Notes: generated from the letters alone by a model not told the origin. A DNA stretch of 64,000 nucleotides from Bradyrhizobium sp. SRL28 (GCF_018596315.1 NZ_JAHEAG010000004.1:372001-436000); one strand, 5' to 3'; shown: positions 20,324 to 33,566, counted from the stretch's first letter. Made by a program: numbers and translations.

Positions 20324-20914
20324 TCAATGCAGATGCAAGAGATGCGGCGCGTAGAGGCCCAGCGCGGTAATGCCGATGCCCGCGATCGCCAATATGCCTG
20401 ACACCCAGGCCAGAGCGATCATGCCGGTGATGATGGTGGCCGAGGCCAGCACGATGCCGATCTGGAAGGCGGCCGAGGCGATTTCGTAGTGGTGGTATTT
20501 TGCGGTGGCGTCGTCGCGCTGTTTTTCGGCGTGCTTGGCGCGCTTGGCGAGTTCTTCCGAACCTTCGCCGGTTTCCGGCTCCGAACGGTAACGCGCCGCG
20601 GTCTTGTTCCAGTCGTCGATCTGCTTTTGCAAGGCCGCTTTCGCTGCATCGTCGCCGATGGTCCCCAGGCTGAGCTTGGCGTGTTCCGCGGTGGCCTGAA
20701 CCGTGGTGCGGCGGATGCTCTTGGCCTGGAAGAACGCCCACAGGTTCGAGGCCTCGACATTCTTGCTGATGGCTTCGGTCTGCGCGCCCTTGCCCAGTGT
20801 TTCCGATAGCGCCAGAAACAAGGCGATCACGGCGATCAGCAACGCGATCTTCTTGTTCGAGCCCGAAGCGTGCTCGGCATGCTCCGCATGCTCCATGCTT
20901 TCATGTGCGCCCAT
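20324..20914 (-). CDS. DUF4337 family membrane protein
   Basis: This is a 196-residue protein with a His/Glu-rich N terminus (ESMEHAEHAEHASG), one membrane segment near residues 23-40, and a charged alpha-helical, probably coiled-coil region (KQIDDWNKTAARYRSEPETG onward). Two membrane segments follow at the C terminus. This layout matches the DUF4337 family of unknown function. I chose the ATG at 20914 because aggagggg lies nine bases upstream; the frame extends further without a ribosome site. The His-rich start could bind metal, which is inference. Confidence 0.8.
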   Translation of the reverse strand: MGAHESMEHAEHAEHASGSNKKIALLIAVIALFLALSETLGKGAQTEAISKNVEASNLWAFFQAKSIRRTTVQATAEHAKLSLGTIGDDAAKAALQKQIDDWNKTAARYRSEPETGEGSEELAKRAKHAEKQRDDATAKYHHYEIASAAFQIGIVLASATIITGMIALAWVSGILAIAGIGITALGLYAPHLLHLH

Positions 20915-21030
20915 TGATTCCCCTCCTGCGATTGACGCGCGCACGATTGCCGAACCGCAATGCGAGCGCAAGAGCCAAGCTTAAGAGGCCATCGATGTGA
21001 CGGGAGTGTGTCGGCGGGGTATGCGGGCGT

Positions 21031-22002
21031 TCACCCCCGCGGATGCGCGCTCTTGTACACTTCCAGCAGGCGCTCGCTGTCGATGCCGGTATAGATCTGC
21101 GTGGTCGAGAGCGAGGCGTGGCCGAGCAGTTCCTGGATCGCGCGCAAATCGCCGCCGCGGCTGAGCAGATGGGTCGCGAAGGAATGTCGAAGCGCATGGG
21201 GCGTGGCGCTGTCGGGCAGGCCGAGCGCGCCGCGCAGCCGCTCCATGGTGAGCTGGATGATCCGCGGCGAAAGCGGTCCACCGCGCGCGCCGACGAATAT
21301 CGGTCCGGCCGGGGGCAGCGAATGCGGGCACATCGCAACATAGTCAGCAATCAGCGCAAGCACGTTTTGCAGCACCGGCACCATCCGGGTCTTGTTGCCC
21401 TTGCCGGTCACGATGAGGACGTCGCCTTCGCCCGGCTTGGGCACGTCGCGCCGTTTCAGTCCCAGCGCCTCGGAGATGCGCAAGCCGGATCCGTAGAGCA
21501 GCGCCATGACGGCGGCATCGCGCGCCCAGATCCAGGGATCGCGCTCCTCGCCGGCGCGCTCGTCGGCATCGGCAAAGCGCTTGGCGGCATCCATCTGGAT
21601 CGGCTTGGGCAGGCTCTTTGCCACCTTGGGCGCACGGATGGCGGACAGGGCGCCGACCCTGCCTTTGCCTTCGCGTTCGAGATAGCGCCCGAATGAACGC
21701 AGGCCCGCCAGCGCCCGCATCAGCGAACGCCCGGCAATGTCTTCGGCGCGGCGCATCGCCATGAAGGCCCTGACGTCGGTGGCCTCCAGCGCCGCAAACC
21801 GTTTCAGTGTGACCCTTGTCCCCCAGTGCTCGGCGAGGAAAATGAGGCATTGGCGGAGGTCGCGGGCATAGGCTTCGAGCGTCTTTGGCGAGAGCCGCCG
21901 CTCGGCGCGCAGATGCGTCAGCCACCGCGCCATCTCCAGCGCGAAGCCCTCGTCGGCACAGTCGAGTTCGATCGGTTGGGGCGCCGGAACTTCCTTGGCC
22001 AT
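21031..22002 (-). CDS. xerC: site-specific tyrosine recombinase XerC
   Basis: This is a 323-residue tyrosine recombinase. The N-terminal SAM-like domain spans about residues 20-110 and the catalytic domain follows. The catalytic set is visible: Arg in YGSGLRISEAL, HALRHSF (His and Arg), LLGHASLSTTQ (His) and the nucleophile Tyr in TQIYT. XerC resolves chromosome dimers at dif together with XerD. It is divergent from priA, a common alphaproteobacterial arrangement, so I read it as the chromosomal XerC and not as a phage integrase. The 125-base gap upstream should hold both promoters. Confidence 0.9.
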   Translation of the reverse strand: MAKEVPAPQPIELDCADEGFALEMARWLTHLRAERRLSPKTLEAYARDLRQCLIFLAEHWGTRVTLKRFAALEATDVRAFMAMRRAEDIAGRSLMRALAGLRSFGRYLEREGKGRVGALSAIRAPKVAKSLPKPIQMDAAKRFADADERAGEERDPWIWARDAAVMALLYGSGLRISEALGLKRRDVPKPGEGDVLIVTGKGNKTRMVPVLQNVLALIADYVAMCPHSLPPAGPIFVGARGGPLSPRIIQLTMERLRGALGLPDSATPHALRHSFATHLLSRGGDLRAIQELLGHASLSTTQIYTGIDSERLLEVYKSAHPRG

Positions 22003-22127
22003 CAGCCTTGCCTTGAAGCTTGCCTTGGATACGGTGATTCAACGCATTATATCGCACCTCTTTCGTTTACCGTTCGCTAACTTGGCGGCGCGGCGCTAGC
22101 CTTCTTCACCTCAAGCCCGATTCCCCG

Positions 22128-24338
22128 ATGGACCACGCCACAAGCGAAACCACCTCCTCCGCATCGGCGACCCGCGTCGTCGACGTGCTGGTGCCGGTCG
22201 CGCTCAATCAGAACTATTCCTACAGGGTGCCGCGCGGCATGGCGCTGAAGCCCGGCGATGTCGTCTGCGTGCCGTTGGGGGCGCGCGAGGTGGTGGCGGT
22301 GGTGTGGGCGGAGAACGCCAATCCCGATCCGCGCCTGCACAACCGCCTGAAGGATGTCGGCGAAAGGCTCGACGTGCCGCCGCTGAAAGAGGAACTGCGC
22401 AGCCTCGTCGACTGGGTCGCCAACTACACGCGGTCGGCGCGCGGCATGGTGCTGCGCATGGCCTTGCGGATGGGCGAAAATCTCGGGCCCGAGCGGATGC
22501 GTCTCGGCGTGCGGCTGGTGGGCGAGCCGCCACGGCGCCTGACGCCGGCACGGCGGCGGCTGATCGAGGTGCTGTCGGACGGCCTGCTGCACGGCAAGTC
22601 CGAAGCGGCGCGGGAAGCCGGCGTCAGCGGCGGCGTGGTCGACGGCCTGGTCGATGAGGGAACGCTCGCTGTCGAGGCGATGCCGCCGCCGCTGGCGCCG
22701 CCCGCGCCTGATCCCGCCTTCGCGCAGCCGGAATTTTCTCCCCAGCAACGCACGGCCGTTGACGCGATGCGGGCACTCGCCGCCAATGGTTCGTTCCATG
22801 TCGCGCTGCTCGACGGCGTCACCGGCTCCGGCAAAACCGAGGTCTATTTCGAGGCGATTGCGGAAATCATCCGCCGCGGAAAACAGACGCTGATCCTGAT
22901 GCCGGAGATCGCGCTGACCGGCCAATTCCTCGATCGCTTTGCCCAGCGTTTCGGCGTGCGTCCGATCGAGTGGCATTCCGAGCTGACGCCGCGCACGCGG
23001 CAGCGCAATTGGGCGGCGATATCAGCCGGCGAAGCTCCGGTCGTGGTCGGCGCGCGCTCGGCGCTGTTTCTGCCTTATGCGGATCTGGGCCTGATCATCG
23101 TCGATGAGGAGCACGATCAGGCCTACAAGCAGGACGATGGCGCGCATTACCACGCCCGCGACATGGCGGTGGTGCGCGCGCATATCGCCAAAATTCCGAT
23201 CGTGCTGGCGTCCGCGACGCCGTCGGTCGAAACCGAAGTCAACGCGCGCAAGGGCCGTTATCAGCGCGTCGCGCTGCCGTCGCGGTTCGGCGGCCAGCAC
23301 ATGCCGCATATCGAGGCGATCGATCTGCGCCGCGCGCCGCCGCCGCGCGGCCGCTTCATCTCGCCGCCGCTTGCCGAACAGATTCAGTTCGCGATCGAGA
23401 AGCGTGAACAGGCGCTGTTGTTTCTCAACCGCCGTGGCTACGCGCCGCTGACTTTGTGCCGGGCCTGCGGCCATCGCTTCGCCTGCACCATCTGCGATGC
23501 TTGGCTGGTGGATCATCGTTTTCGTCAGCGTCTGGTCTGTCACCATTGCGGCTTCTCGATGCCGCGCCCGAACATATGCCCGCATTGCCAGGCCGAGGAA
23601 TCCCTCGTTGCGATCGGTCCGGGCGTCGAGCGCCTGCAGGAAGAGGCGGCCGAGCTGTTCCCGAATGCCCGCACCATGGTGCTGTCGAGCGATCTCATCA
23701 CCTCGATCGAGACCATGCGCAGCGAGCTGAACGAAATCGCCGAAGGCCGCGTCGATATCATCGTCGGCACGCAACTGGTGGCGAAGGGACATAATTTTCC
23801 GCGGCTCAATCTGGTCGGCGTCGTCGATGCGGATTTGGGCCTCGGCAATGGCGATCCGCGCGCCGCCGAGCGGACGTTCCAGTTGCTCAACCAGGTGATC
23901 GGCCGCGCCGGGCGCGAGCAGGGGCGCGGCGTCGGCTATCTGCAGACCCACCAGCCCGAACATCCCGTGATGAAGGCACTGGTCGCGAGCGACCGCGAGG
24001 CGTTCTATGCCAGCGAGATCGAGGCGCGCGAGCGCGCCGGCTATCCGCCGTTCGGCCGGCTCGCCAGCCTGATCATCTCCGCGGGCGATCGGCCGACCGC
24101 GGAAGGTTTTGCGCGCAGGCTCGCCGCCACAGCCCCGATAGACGAACGTATTCAGGTGCTGGGGCCTGCCGAAGCGCCGCTTGCGGTCATCAAGGGCCGC
24201 TATCGGTTTCGCTTGCTGGTGAAGTCGCTGCGCAATGTCGATCTGTCGGAATATTTGCGCGAATGGCTCGCTGCCGGGCCGAAGACCAAGGGCAATCTCA
24301 AGCTCGAGGTCGACGTCGACCCGCAGAGCTTTTTGTAA
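22128..24338 (+). CDS. priA: primosomal protein N' (replication restart helicase)
   Basis: This is a 736-residue superfamily 2 helicase that reloads the replisome at stalled forks. The N-terminal 3'-DNA-binding region begins VVDVLVPVALNQNYSYRVP. Walker A is TGSGKTEVY, the DEEH box is IIVDEEHDQAYKQ, and the helicase insertion carries eight zinc-binding cysteines in four CxxC-type pairs (CRACGHRFACTIC, CHHCG, CPHC) near residues 444-490. The C-terminal GRAGREQGRG lies in the second RecA fold. It is divergent from xerC. Confidence 0.95.
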   Translation: MDHATSETTSSASATRVVDVLVPVALNQNYSYRVPRGMALKPGDVVCVPLGAREVVAVVWAENANPDPRLHNRLKDVGERLDVPPLKEELRSLVDWVANYTRSARGMVLRMALRMGENLGPERMRLGVRLVGEPPRRLTPARRRLIEVLSDGLLHGKSEAAREAGVSGGVVDGLVDEGTLAVEAMPPPLAPPAPDPAFAQPEFSPQQRTAVDAMRALAANGSFHVALLDGVTGSGKTEVYFEAIAEIIRRGKQTLILMPEIALTGQFLDRFAQRFGVRPIEWHSELTPRTRQRNWAAISAGEAPVVVGARSALFLPYADLGLIIVDEEHDQAYKQDDGAHYHARDMAVVRAHIAKIPIVLASATPSVETEVNARKGRYQRVALPSRFGGQHMPHIEAIDLRRAPPPRGRFISPPLAEQIQFAIEKREQALLFLNRRGYAPLTLCRACGHRFACTICDAWLVDHRFRQRLVCHHCGFSMPRPNICPHCQAEESLVAIGPGVERLQEEAAELFPNARTMVLSSDLITSIETMRSELNEIAEGRVDIIVGTQLVAKGHNFPRLNLVGVVDADLGLGNGDPRAAERTFQLLNQVIGRAGREQGRGVGYLQTHQPEHPVMKALVASDREAFYASEIEARERAGYPPFGRLASLIISAGDRPTAEGFARRLAATAPIDERIQVLGPAEAPLAVIKGRYRFRLLVKSLRNVDLSEYLREWLAAGPKTKGNLKLEVDVDPQSFL

Positions 24339-24369
24339 GCGCCGTATCCTTCAAACGAGAAGGCGCCCG

Positions 24370-24993
24370 TCAGCCATTCGACCACAAATTGCTCGTGTAT
24401 CCCCGCTCGACAAAGGCGTCGATTTTCGCCGCCTGATCCTCGTCGCCACCAGTCTGGGCCGCAAAAATCTTTCCGAACGAGATACGCTTGGCTTCCGGCC
24501 AGTGCTCCGGTTCCCAGAGGTGCGATCGGATCACCGAACGCGCGCAGTGGAAATAGCACCGCTCGATGTGGATCCGGATCGCAAGCAGCGCCGGGCGGCC
24601 TGACTTGCCAAATGCAGCCAACAGTTCGGCATCGTCAAAGATCTCAGCCCGGCCGGACAGCCGCAACGTTTCGCCGGTTCGGGGTCGCAGGAAAATCATG
24701 CCGATCCGGCCGGTCTCGATGATGTTCTGCAGGCCGAACGCGAGGTGGTTGCCTGCCCGTTCGGGAAGCAGAACCGTTCGTTCGTTTTCGACGTGGACGA
24801 ACCCGGGTTCGTCGCCCTTTGGCGACACCTCAATCGGCCCGTCGCGACCGGCCGTGGCCATCAGCCCAAACGGGCAGGTCTGGAGGAAGTCGATCGCCTG
24901 TTCGTCGAGGAAGGGAAGTATCTTGGCCTTGGTGGTCTCGCGGGGTTCGGGGAGAACTTGTCTCAGTTGCTCCACGGTTTTGACCTGGCTCAT
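24370..24993 (-). CDS. pyridoxamine 5'-phosphate oxidase-like FMN-binding protein
   Basis: This is a 207-residue split-barrel flavin-binding protein of the pyridoxamine-phosphate-oxidase-like superfamily. The conserved FMN region reads FGLMATAGRDGPIEVSPKGD, followed by ERAGNHLAFGLQNI and GMIFLRPRTGETLRLSGRAEI. The C-terminal FHCARSVIRSHLWEPEHWP is typical of the subgroup often annotated as MSMEG_1061 family. It is probably cytoplasmic and redox-related. The substrate is unknown, and true PNPOx activity is not implied. It lies convergent to priA with a 31-base gap. Confidence 0.85.
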   Translation of the reverse strand: MSQVKTVEQLRQVLPEPRETTKAKILPFLDEQAIDFLQTCPFGLMATAGRDGPIEVSPKGDEPGFVHVENERTVLLPERAGNHLAFGLQNIIETGRIGMIFLRPRTGETLRLSGRAEIFDDAELLAAFGKSGRPALLAIRIHIERCYFHCARSVIRSHLWEPEHWPEAKRISFGKIFAAQTGGDEDQAAKIDAFVERGYTSNLWSNG

Positions 24994-25121
24994 GATTGCG
25001 ATCTCGCCGGTGAAGGGGCCTGCAGCTGCGGACGGCCGTACGCCCTGTTCCCGCAGAACCTAGCACGGTCCTCCTGACACCGTGGTGGCCAGAGCGGCAC
25101 GGCAACAAGAATGCCTTTAAC

Positions 25122-25159
25122 AAAAAAAGGCCTGCCGTCATTTGCGACGGCAGGCCTTT
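25122..25159 (-). terminator. intrinsic terminator of rlpA
   Basis: A perfect stem (aaaggcctgccgtc / gacggcaggccttt) has a small loop; on the minus strand it is followed by seven T residues. It lies about 85 bases after the rlpA stop codon. Confidence 0.85.
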
Positions 25160-25243
25160 GTTGCCGCGGAAAGCTCCGCGACCGTTATGCAACGCAACGC
25201 TTACTCGATCTGATGGACCGGAAACGGCGCGTGTGACGCGCGC

Positions 25244-25723
25244 TTAGGAAATGACCTCGGCGGTGACGTGGCCGACGCCGGCGCCGGTCAGGCCGACGGC
25301 GCGGGCAGCCCCCTTGGAGAGGTCGATCACACGGCCCTTGATGAAGGGGCCACGGTCATTGATCGTGACGACGACGCTCTGGCCACGATAGGTCACCCGG
25401 ACCTTGGTGCCGAACGGCAGCGAGCGGTGAGCTGCGGTCATGGCGTTCTGATTGAAGCGCTGACCGGAAGCAGTCTTGCTGCCGGATTCATTGCCGTAAA
25501 AGGAGGCCTTTCCCGAGAAGGAACCGGAAGAGCGGATCGAGGCATTGGCATCGAGCCAGTTGCTCTTGGCTTGATGCGAGTGGCTCGAGTGATGGCGATG
25601 ATGCCTGGATTTTGCAGAAGCTTCGGTGATGCTGCCACCCACCAGGAGAGTTGCGGCGATCAAGGCGAAGGCCGTACGCGACCGGATTGCACGTTCCGGC
25701 GCTACATTATTGGCATTCAACAT
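25244..25723 (-). CDS. rlpA: RlpA-like septal ring lytic transglycosylase
   Basis: This is a 159-residue exported protein with a signal peptide ([21 protein letters not shown]). A His/Ser-rich linker ([13 protein letters not shown]) follows, then a double-psi beta-barrel RlpA domain: [60 protein letters not shown]. The catalytic Asp lies in the NDRGPF motif. There is no SPOR domain, which is usual for short rhizobial RlpA proteins, and no lipobox cysteine is visible. It has a gaggga ribosome site before the ATG at 25723. A palindrome lies just upstream and a CtrA-like box about 180 bases upstream. Confidence 0.9.
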   Translation of the reverse strand: MLNANNVAPERAIRSRTAFALIAATLLVGGSITEASAKSRHHRHHSSHSHQAKSNWLDANASIRSSGSFSGKASFYGNESGSKTASGQRFNQNAMTAAHRSLPFGTKVRVTYRGQSVVVTINDRGPFIKGRVIDLSKGAARAVGLTGAGVGHVTAEVIS

Positions 25724-25744
25724 AAACTAGTCCCTCAGACAGTA

Positions 25745-25762
25745 TTGTCACATGTGTGACAA
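25745..25762. promoter_or_regulatory. perfect operator-like palindrome upstream of rlpA
   Basis: The arms TTGTCACA and TGTGACAA are perfect and separated by two bases. The site begins 22 bases before the rlpA start codon, where a bound repressor would block transcription or the 5' leader. The half-sites are the reverse orientation of CRP/FNR sites, so the regulator is not assigned. Confidence 0.45.
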
Positions 25763-25904
25763 GTGGAACCCCCGTCCCAGTTTCAGTGGTTGCCGTTTGG
25801 TGACGCAATAAGGCATGAATTGGGCAGTAAAGACGGATTTTGGCCGGCTGACATATCTTGTTACTGAGATCAACTAATCAAACGATATTCCGTAATCTTG
25901 GGCG

Positions 25905-25919
25905 TTAACAAAATTTTAA
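25905..25919. promoter_or_regulatory. CtrA-like binding site (TTAA-N7-TTAA)
   Basis: TTAACAAAATTTTAA matches the full alphaproteobacterial CtrA consensus TTAA-N7-TTAA, and a C follows as in the extended motif. It lies in an unusually AT-rich stretch about 180 bases upstream of rlpA and about 460 bases before atpH. RlpA acts at the septum, so cell-cycle control of rlpA is plausible. Confidence 0.45.
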
Positions 25920-26379
25920 CTACTTCATTACTCATTATTACTCACCAATACTGTAATCCTTGTTGGGGCGAAGATTTGTTCAAGTAATGTTCAAATGAAA
26001 AGGAGCCGGCGCGGTTCGTTCCGGCCTGCTCCGCTCATGCCCGCCATGCAAATACGGGCGGAACCAATCCGACCGCGGCCGAAGCGCGATGTCGCGGTGG
26101 GTGCGTCGAAGGCGGACCTGGGACAGTTTGATCGCCGTCAAAAACGACGTCTGGCCGGCCTGAAAATTGACGTGCGACAAGGCATCGCCCGAGCGCGCGG
26201 TCATGTTGCACCTGCGCGCTCGCTATGTTAGCAAAGCCGCGATTTTACCGATCCCGGCACCTCGCGTGCCGGTCGAAAATCGAAGTCCCGCTTGAATTCC
26301 AAGGGCTTGGATCGCTAGGCGCCGCTACCCGTGGCGACGGTTTTTCCCTTGCGAGTTTGACAGCTGAAAAGAGCGAGTT
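25920..26379. other. intergenic region between rlpA and atpH
   Basis: I see no coding sequence here. The first part is AT-rich. The rest has normal GC but no codon bias in any frame longer than about 75 codons. It should contain the promoter of the ATP synthase operon; I could not pick a reliable -35/-10 pair by eye. Confidence 0.4.
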
Positions 26380-28469
<2,090 letters not shown>

Positions 28470-28482
28470 TGATTTGCCGTTG

Positions 28483-28505
28483 AGGCCCGGCGATTGGCCG
28501 GGCCT
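28483..28505. other. hairpin between atpA and atpG
   Basis: The perfect nine-pair stem aggcccggc / gccgggcct has a five-base loop and no T-tract. It is 14 bases after the atpA stop codon. It could stabilise or process the operon mRNA and so help set the alpha to gamma ratio. Confidence 0.5.
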
Positions 28506-28562
28506 GACGAAAGAGTGGCTTGCGGTCGGGTCTAGACACCGGATCGCCGGGGTGAACTGAGA

Positions 28563-30942
<2,380 letters not shown>

Positions 30943-30952
30943 GCTTGATGTC

Positions 30953-31035
30953 GTCATTGCCGGGCTTGACCCGGCAATCCATCGACTCAAGAGAAGCTTT
31001 GCCTGATGGACCCGCGGGTCAAGCCCGCGGGTGAC
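30953..31035. repeat. long composite palindrome (GTCAT...GTGAC plan), copy 4
   Basis: The left hairpin is gtcattgccggg with cccggcaatccatc, and the right half starts gatggacccgcgggt and ends gcccgcgggtgac. It fills the atpD-atpC spacer. The plan matches the copies at 8660, 15719, 20066 and 46504. Its position inside an essential operon is notable. Confidence 0.75.
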
Positions 31036-31056
31036 AGCGGAAAGAACGGAAAGACT

Positions 31057-31464
31057 ATGGCTACCTTTCATTTCGATCTCGTCTCTCCCGAAAAGCTCGC
31101 CTTCTCCGGCGAAGTCGATCAGGTTGACGTTCCCGGCGTGGAGGGCGATTTCGGCGTGCTGGCCGGACATGCGCCCGTCGTGGCCGCGGTTCGCCCGGGC
31201 ATCCTGACCATCACCTCGGGCGGTGCGCACCAGAAGGTCATCGTGCTCGGCGGCCTTGCCGAGATGTCGGAGAACGGCCTCACCGTGCTCGCTGATGTCG
31301 CTACCTCGTTGGAGGATGTCGATCGGGCGCAGTTCGCCGAGACGATTGCCGAGATGGAGGCGAAGCTCGCCGAGAAGGAAGGCTCCGAACTCGATCGCGC
31401 CATCGAGCGGCTGGACCACTACAAGAGCATCCAGCAGGAGCTCACTTCGACGGCTATGCACTAA
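31057..31464 (+). CDS. atpC: F1F0 ATP synthase subunit epsilon
   Basis: This is the 135-residue epsilon subunit, which couples rotation and inhibits ATP hydrolysis. The beta-sandwich domain reads [27 protein letters not shown] and [21 protein letters not shown]; the two-helix C-terminal region is short. I chose the ATG at 31057, because the upstream in-frame sequence is part of the palindrome. It is the last gene of the operon, followed by two hairpins. Confidence 0.95.
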   Translation: MATFHFDLVSPEKLAFSGEVDQVDVPGVEGDFGVLAGHAPVVAAVRPGILTITSGGAHQKVIVLGGLAEMSENGLTVLADVATSLEDVDRAQFAETIAEMEAKLAEKEGSELDRAIERLDHYKSIQQELTSTAMH

Positions 31465-31489
31465 GCCCCGGGGCACCGCTCCGGGGCTT
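31463..31489 (+). terminator. stem-loop at the end of the atp operon
   Basis: A GC-rich stem (aagccccgg / ccggggctt) overlaps the atpC stop codon. Its T-tract is poor, so it probably works together with the next hairpin. Confidence 0.6.
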
Positions 31490-31512
31490 CCTGAAGGCCC
31501 CCCTGATAAACG

Positions 31513-31548
31513 CCAGCGCTCGTCACACTGTGACGGGCGCTGAGCTTT
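31513..31548 (+). terminator. second terminator after atpC
   Basis: The stem cagcgctcgtcaca / tgtgacgggcgctg is followed by agcttttt. This has the classical intrinsic terminator form and probably ends the ATP synthase transcript. Confidence 0.75.
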
Positions 31549-31663
31549 TTACGGCAGTGTTTCTCTCGCAAAGCCCCCGCCATCGCCCGGAACCGCTATG
31601 GTTGCCCCGGGGAACTTCTGGCGGCATTCTCCCGCGCCAGATCGGGGTTCGGGGCTGCTTTTC

Positions 31664-33337
31664 ATGAAGCGCAAGATTGCAGCGATTTTTGCGGCCGATA
31701 TTGCCGGCTACTCTAGACTGGTTGCCGAGGACGAAGAGGAGACGCTGCGTCGCCTGGCGTCCTACCGTCAGGTGACCGACGATTTCATCGCCAAGGGTGG
31801 TGGGCGCATCTTCAATACCGCTGGCGACGCCGTGCTCGCCGAATTTCCGAGTGCCGTCGAAGCCGTACGCTGCGCGATCGACATCCAGGAAAGCCTGCGC
31901 ACCCGCAACATGGCTTATCCGCCCAGCCGCCATATGTCCTTTCGCATCGGCATCACCATCGGCGATGTGGTCGAGCGCGACGGCGACCTCCTGGGTGATG
32001 GCGTCAACATCGCCGCGCGTCTGGAGGGCCTCGCCGAAGTCGGCGGCATCTGTATCTCGCGCGCGGTGCACGAGCAGGTCGCCAACAAACTGTCGGTGCA
32101 GTTTGCCGATATCGGCGCGCAGGAGGTGAAGAACATCCCGACACCGGTGCACGCCTACATGGTGGCGATGCGCCGCGAGGACGGCACCTACGCAACGCCG
32201 CAGGTCAAGAAGCCAGCGAAGGCGCAAGGCGCGCCGCAGCCGAACTGGATGTGGCCGGTCGCGGTCACGGTGGTCAGCCTGGCCGCGATCGGTGTCGGCG
32301 GCTTTCTCTATTTCACCAAGCTCGAGACGTCGGCGTCCCAGGTTGTGGCCTCCAGCAGCACCGCGAGTCCGGCGCCATCAGCCGTGGCGGCGCCTCCGTC
32401 AACGCCTGCTCCGGCGGCAACGGCTGCTTCGCCCGCTCCCGCCGCTTCACCGGCGCCCGCTGCAAAGGCTGCAGTGCCTGCGCCGTCTGCATCGCCACCG
32501 ATGGTCGTATCGTCAGAAAAATTCGCCGCCGCCAACGTTCCCTTCATTAGCGACAAGGCCCGTGCCACGCTTGCTTCGGACTACGCGCCGGCTGCCGATT
32601 TCAAGGCGTTCTCGCTCAACATCGGCGGGTTCAACGCTTTCGTCACGGCGCAGCCGAGCGAGGAGGCTGCGAAATCGGCCGCGGTGGAGCAATGCCAGAA
32701 GCGCGCCGATGCCGCGCAGTCGCCGCGCAAATGCGAATTATACGCTGTCGGCGATACCGTCGTTTACGCGCACGGCAGGCCGCCAATGCCGCCACTGCCC
32801 TGGATCAGGCATGATCCCGTGATCGAGCAATCCTTCGTCGCCAAAAATGTCCCGCTCACCCGCGACGGCGGCAAGGCGCGGCTTGAAGCGGTCTATGCGC
32901 CGGCGCGAAAGCACAAGGCGCTCGCGCTTGGCCCTGGCGGCGCGCTTTTCTTTCCCTTTGCGCTGGACAGTGTCGAGGAGGCCGTGCGGCGTGCCCTGGA
33001 GTCGTGCGGCGGCATCGCCGGCGTCCCCTGCATGCTCGTCGCGCTCAACGACAATTTCGTGGTTCCGATTCCGGCCTCGCTCAAGATAACCGGGTTCTTC
33101 AAGACTGCCGGCAATACGATGATCTCAGCCGGCGCGCGCGACGACGTCGTGCGCCGGCTCGCGGATGCCTCGAGCGGCTGGAACGCCGTTGCGGTCGGTG
33201 CGGCCGGCCGGCCCGGGCTGGGATTGAAGGCGGCCGATGAGCAGGCCGCCGTCAATGCTGCGCTCGCCGAATGCGCCAGGCGCGACAGCAATTGTCAGGT
33301 CATCGCGATCGGCCCGTTTTCAGTCGGACCTAACTAG
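31664..33337 (+). CDS. membrane class III adenylate/guanylate cyclase with three C-terminal repeats
   Basis: This 557-residue protein has a cytoplasmic N-terminal class III cyclase domain (about residues 1-170). The metal-binding Asp are D12 in FAADIAGYS and D55 in AGDAVLAEF, and the transition-state Asn/Arg motif is GDGVNIAARLE at 111-121. One membrane segment follows at about 198-217, then an Ala/Pro/Ser linker (228-280). Three tandem repeats of about 80-95 residues come last, each with a cysteine pair near its end (EQC...KC, ESC...PC, ECARRDSNC). The repeats resemble DUF4189-type modules and are probably extracytoplasmic, stabilised by disulfides. I chose the ATG at 31664. It likely makes cAMP in response to an envelope signal; ligand and product are not shown. 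Confidence 0.85.
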   Translation: MKRKIAAIFAADIAGYSRLVAEDEEETLRRLASYRQVTDDFIAKGGGRIFNTAGDAVLAEFPSAVEAVRCAIDIQESLRTRNMAYPPSRHMSFRIGITIGDVVERDGDLLGDGVNIAARLEGLAEVGGICISRAVHEQVANKLSVQFADIGAQEVKNIPTPVHAYMVAMRREDGTYATPQVKKPAKAQGAPQPNWMWPVAVTVVSLAAIGVGGFLYFTKLETSASQVVASSSTASPAPSAVAAPPSTPAPAATAASPAPAASPAPAAKAAVPAPSASPPMVVSSEKFAAANVPFISDKARATLASDYAPAADFKAFSLNIGGFNAFVTAQPSEEAAKSAAVEQCQKRADAAQSPRKCELYAVGDTVVYAHGRPPMPPLPWIRHDPVIEQSFVAKNVPLTRDGGKARLEAVYAPARKHKALALGPGGALFFPFALDSVEEAVRRALESCGGIAGVPCMLVALNDNFVVPIPASLKITGFFKTAGNTMISAGARDDVVRRLADASSGWNAVAVGAAGRPGLGLKAADEQAAVNAALAECARRDSNCQVIAIGPFSVGPN

Positions 33338-33566
33338 ACCACGACCTGCTGGCGCCTGAATTCGATTGATCTGTTGTCGATAAAGTCTCGGAAGTTCCAG
33401 AGGCGGTGGACCTCCGGCCGATGGCCAACAGCATGAACAGGCCCCGGTAACCATGGTAGCGGGCAGCCGGACGGGTACGTTCGCGCCCGTGCATGATCAG
33501 GGCGCCATTCTGGTCGTGCACCCGCCACTCCCAACTCCGGCGGCGCTTGGCAACAGTCACGTCCAT
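33334..33566 (-). pseudogene. small conserved protein, apparently frameshifted
   Basis: The frame opens MDVTVAKRRRSWEWRVHDQN and continues to AARYHGYRGLFMLLAIG, which looks like a short basic family common in Bradyrhizobium. After that the frame becomes Ser/Thr-rich and unconvincing. The neighbouring frame reads VHRLWNFRDFIDNRSIEF with good codon bias and stops at 33334-33336, inside the CTAG that also ends the convergent cyclase gene. One base gained or lost near 33410 would join the two parts into about 77 residues. It may be a true frameshift, a sequencing error, or an intact 78-80-residue gene. Confidence 0.5.

Noticed and set aside
21031..22002. Reading the tyrosine recombinase as a phage or island integrase
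   Set aside because: It sits opposite priA in the standard chromosomal context and far from the tRNA-Ser island, so XerC is the better call.
25745..25762. CRP/FNR binding site
   Set aside because: CRP/FNR half-sites read TGTGA...TCACA or TTGAT...ATCAA; here the order is TCACA...TGTGA, the opposite orientation.
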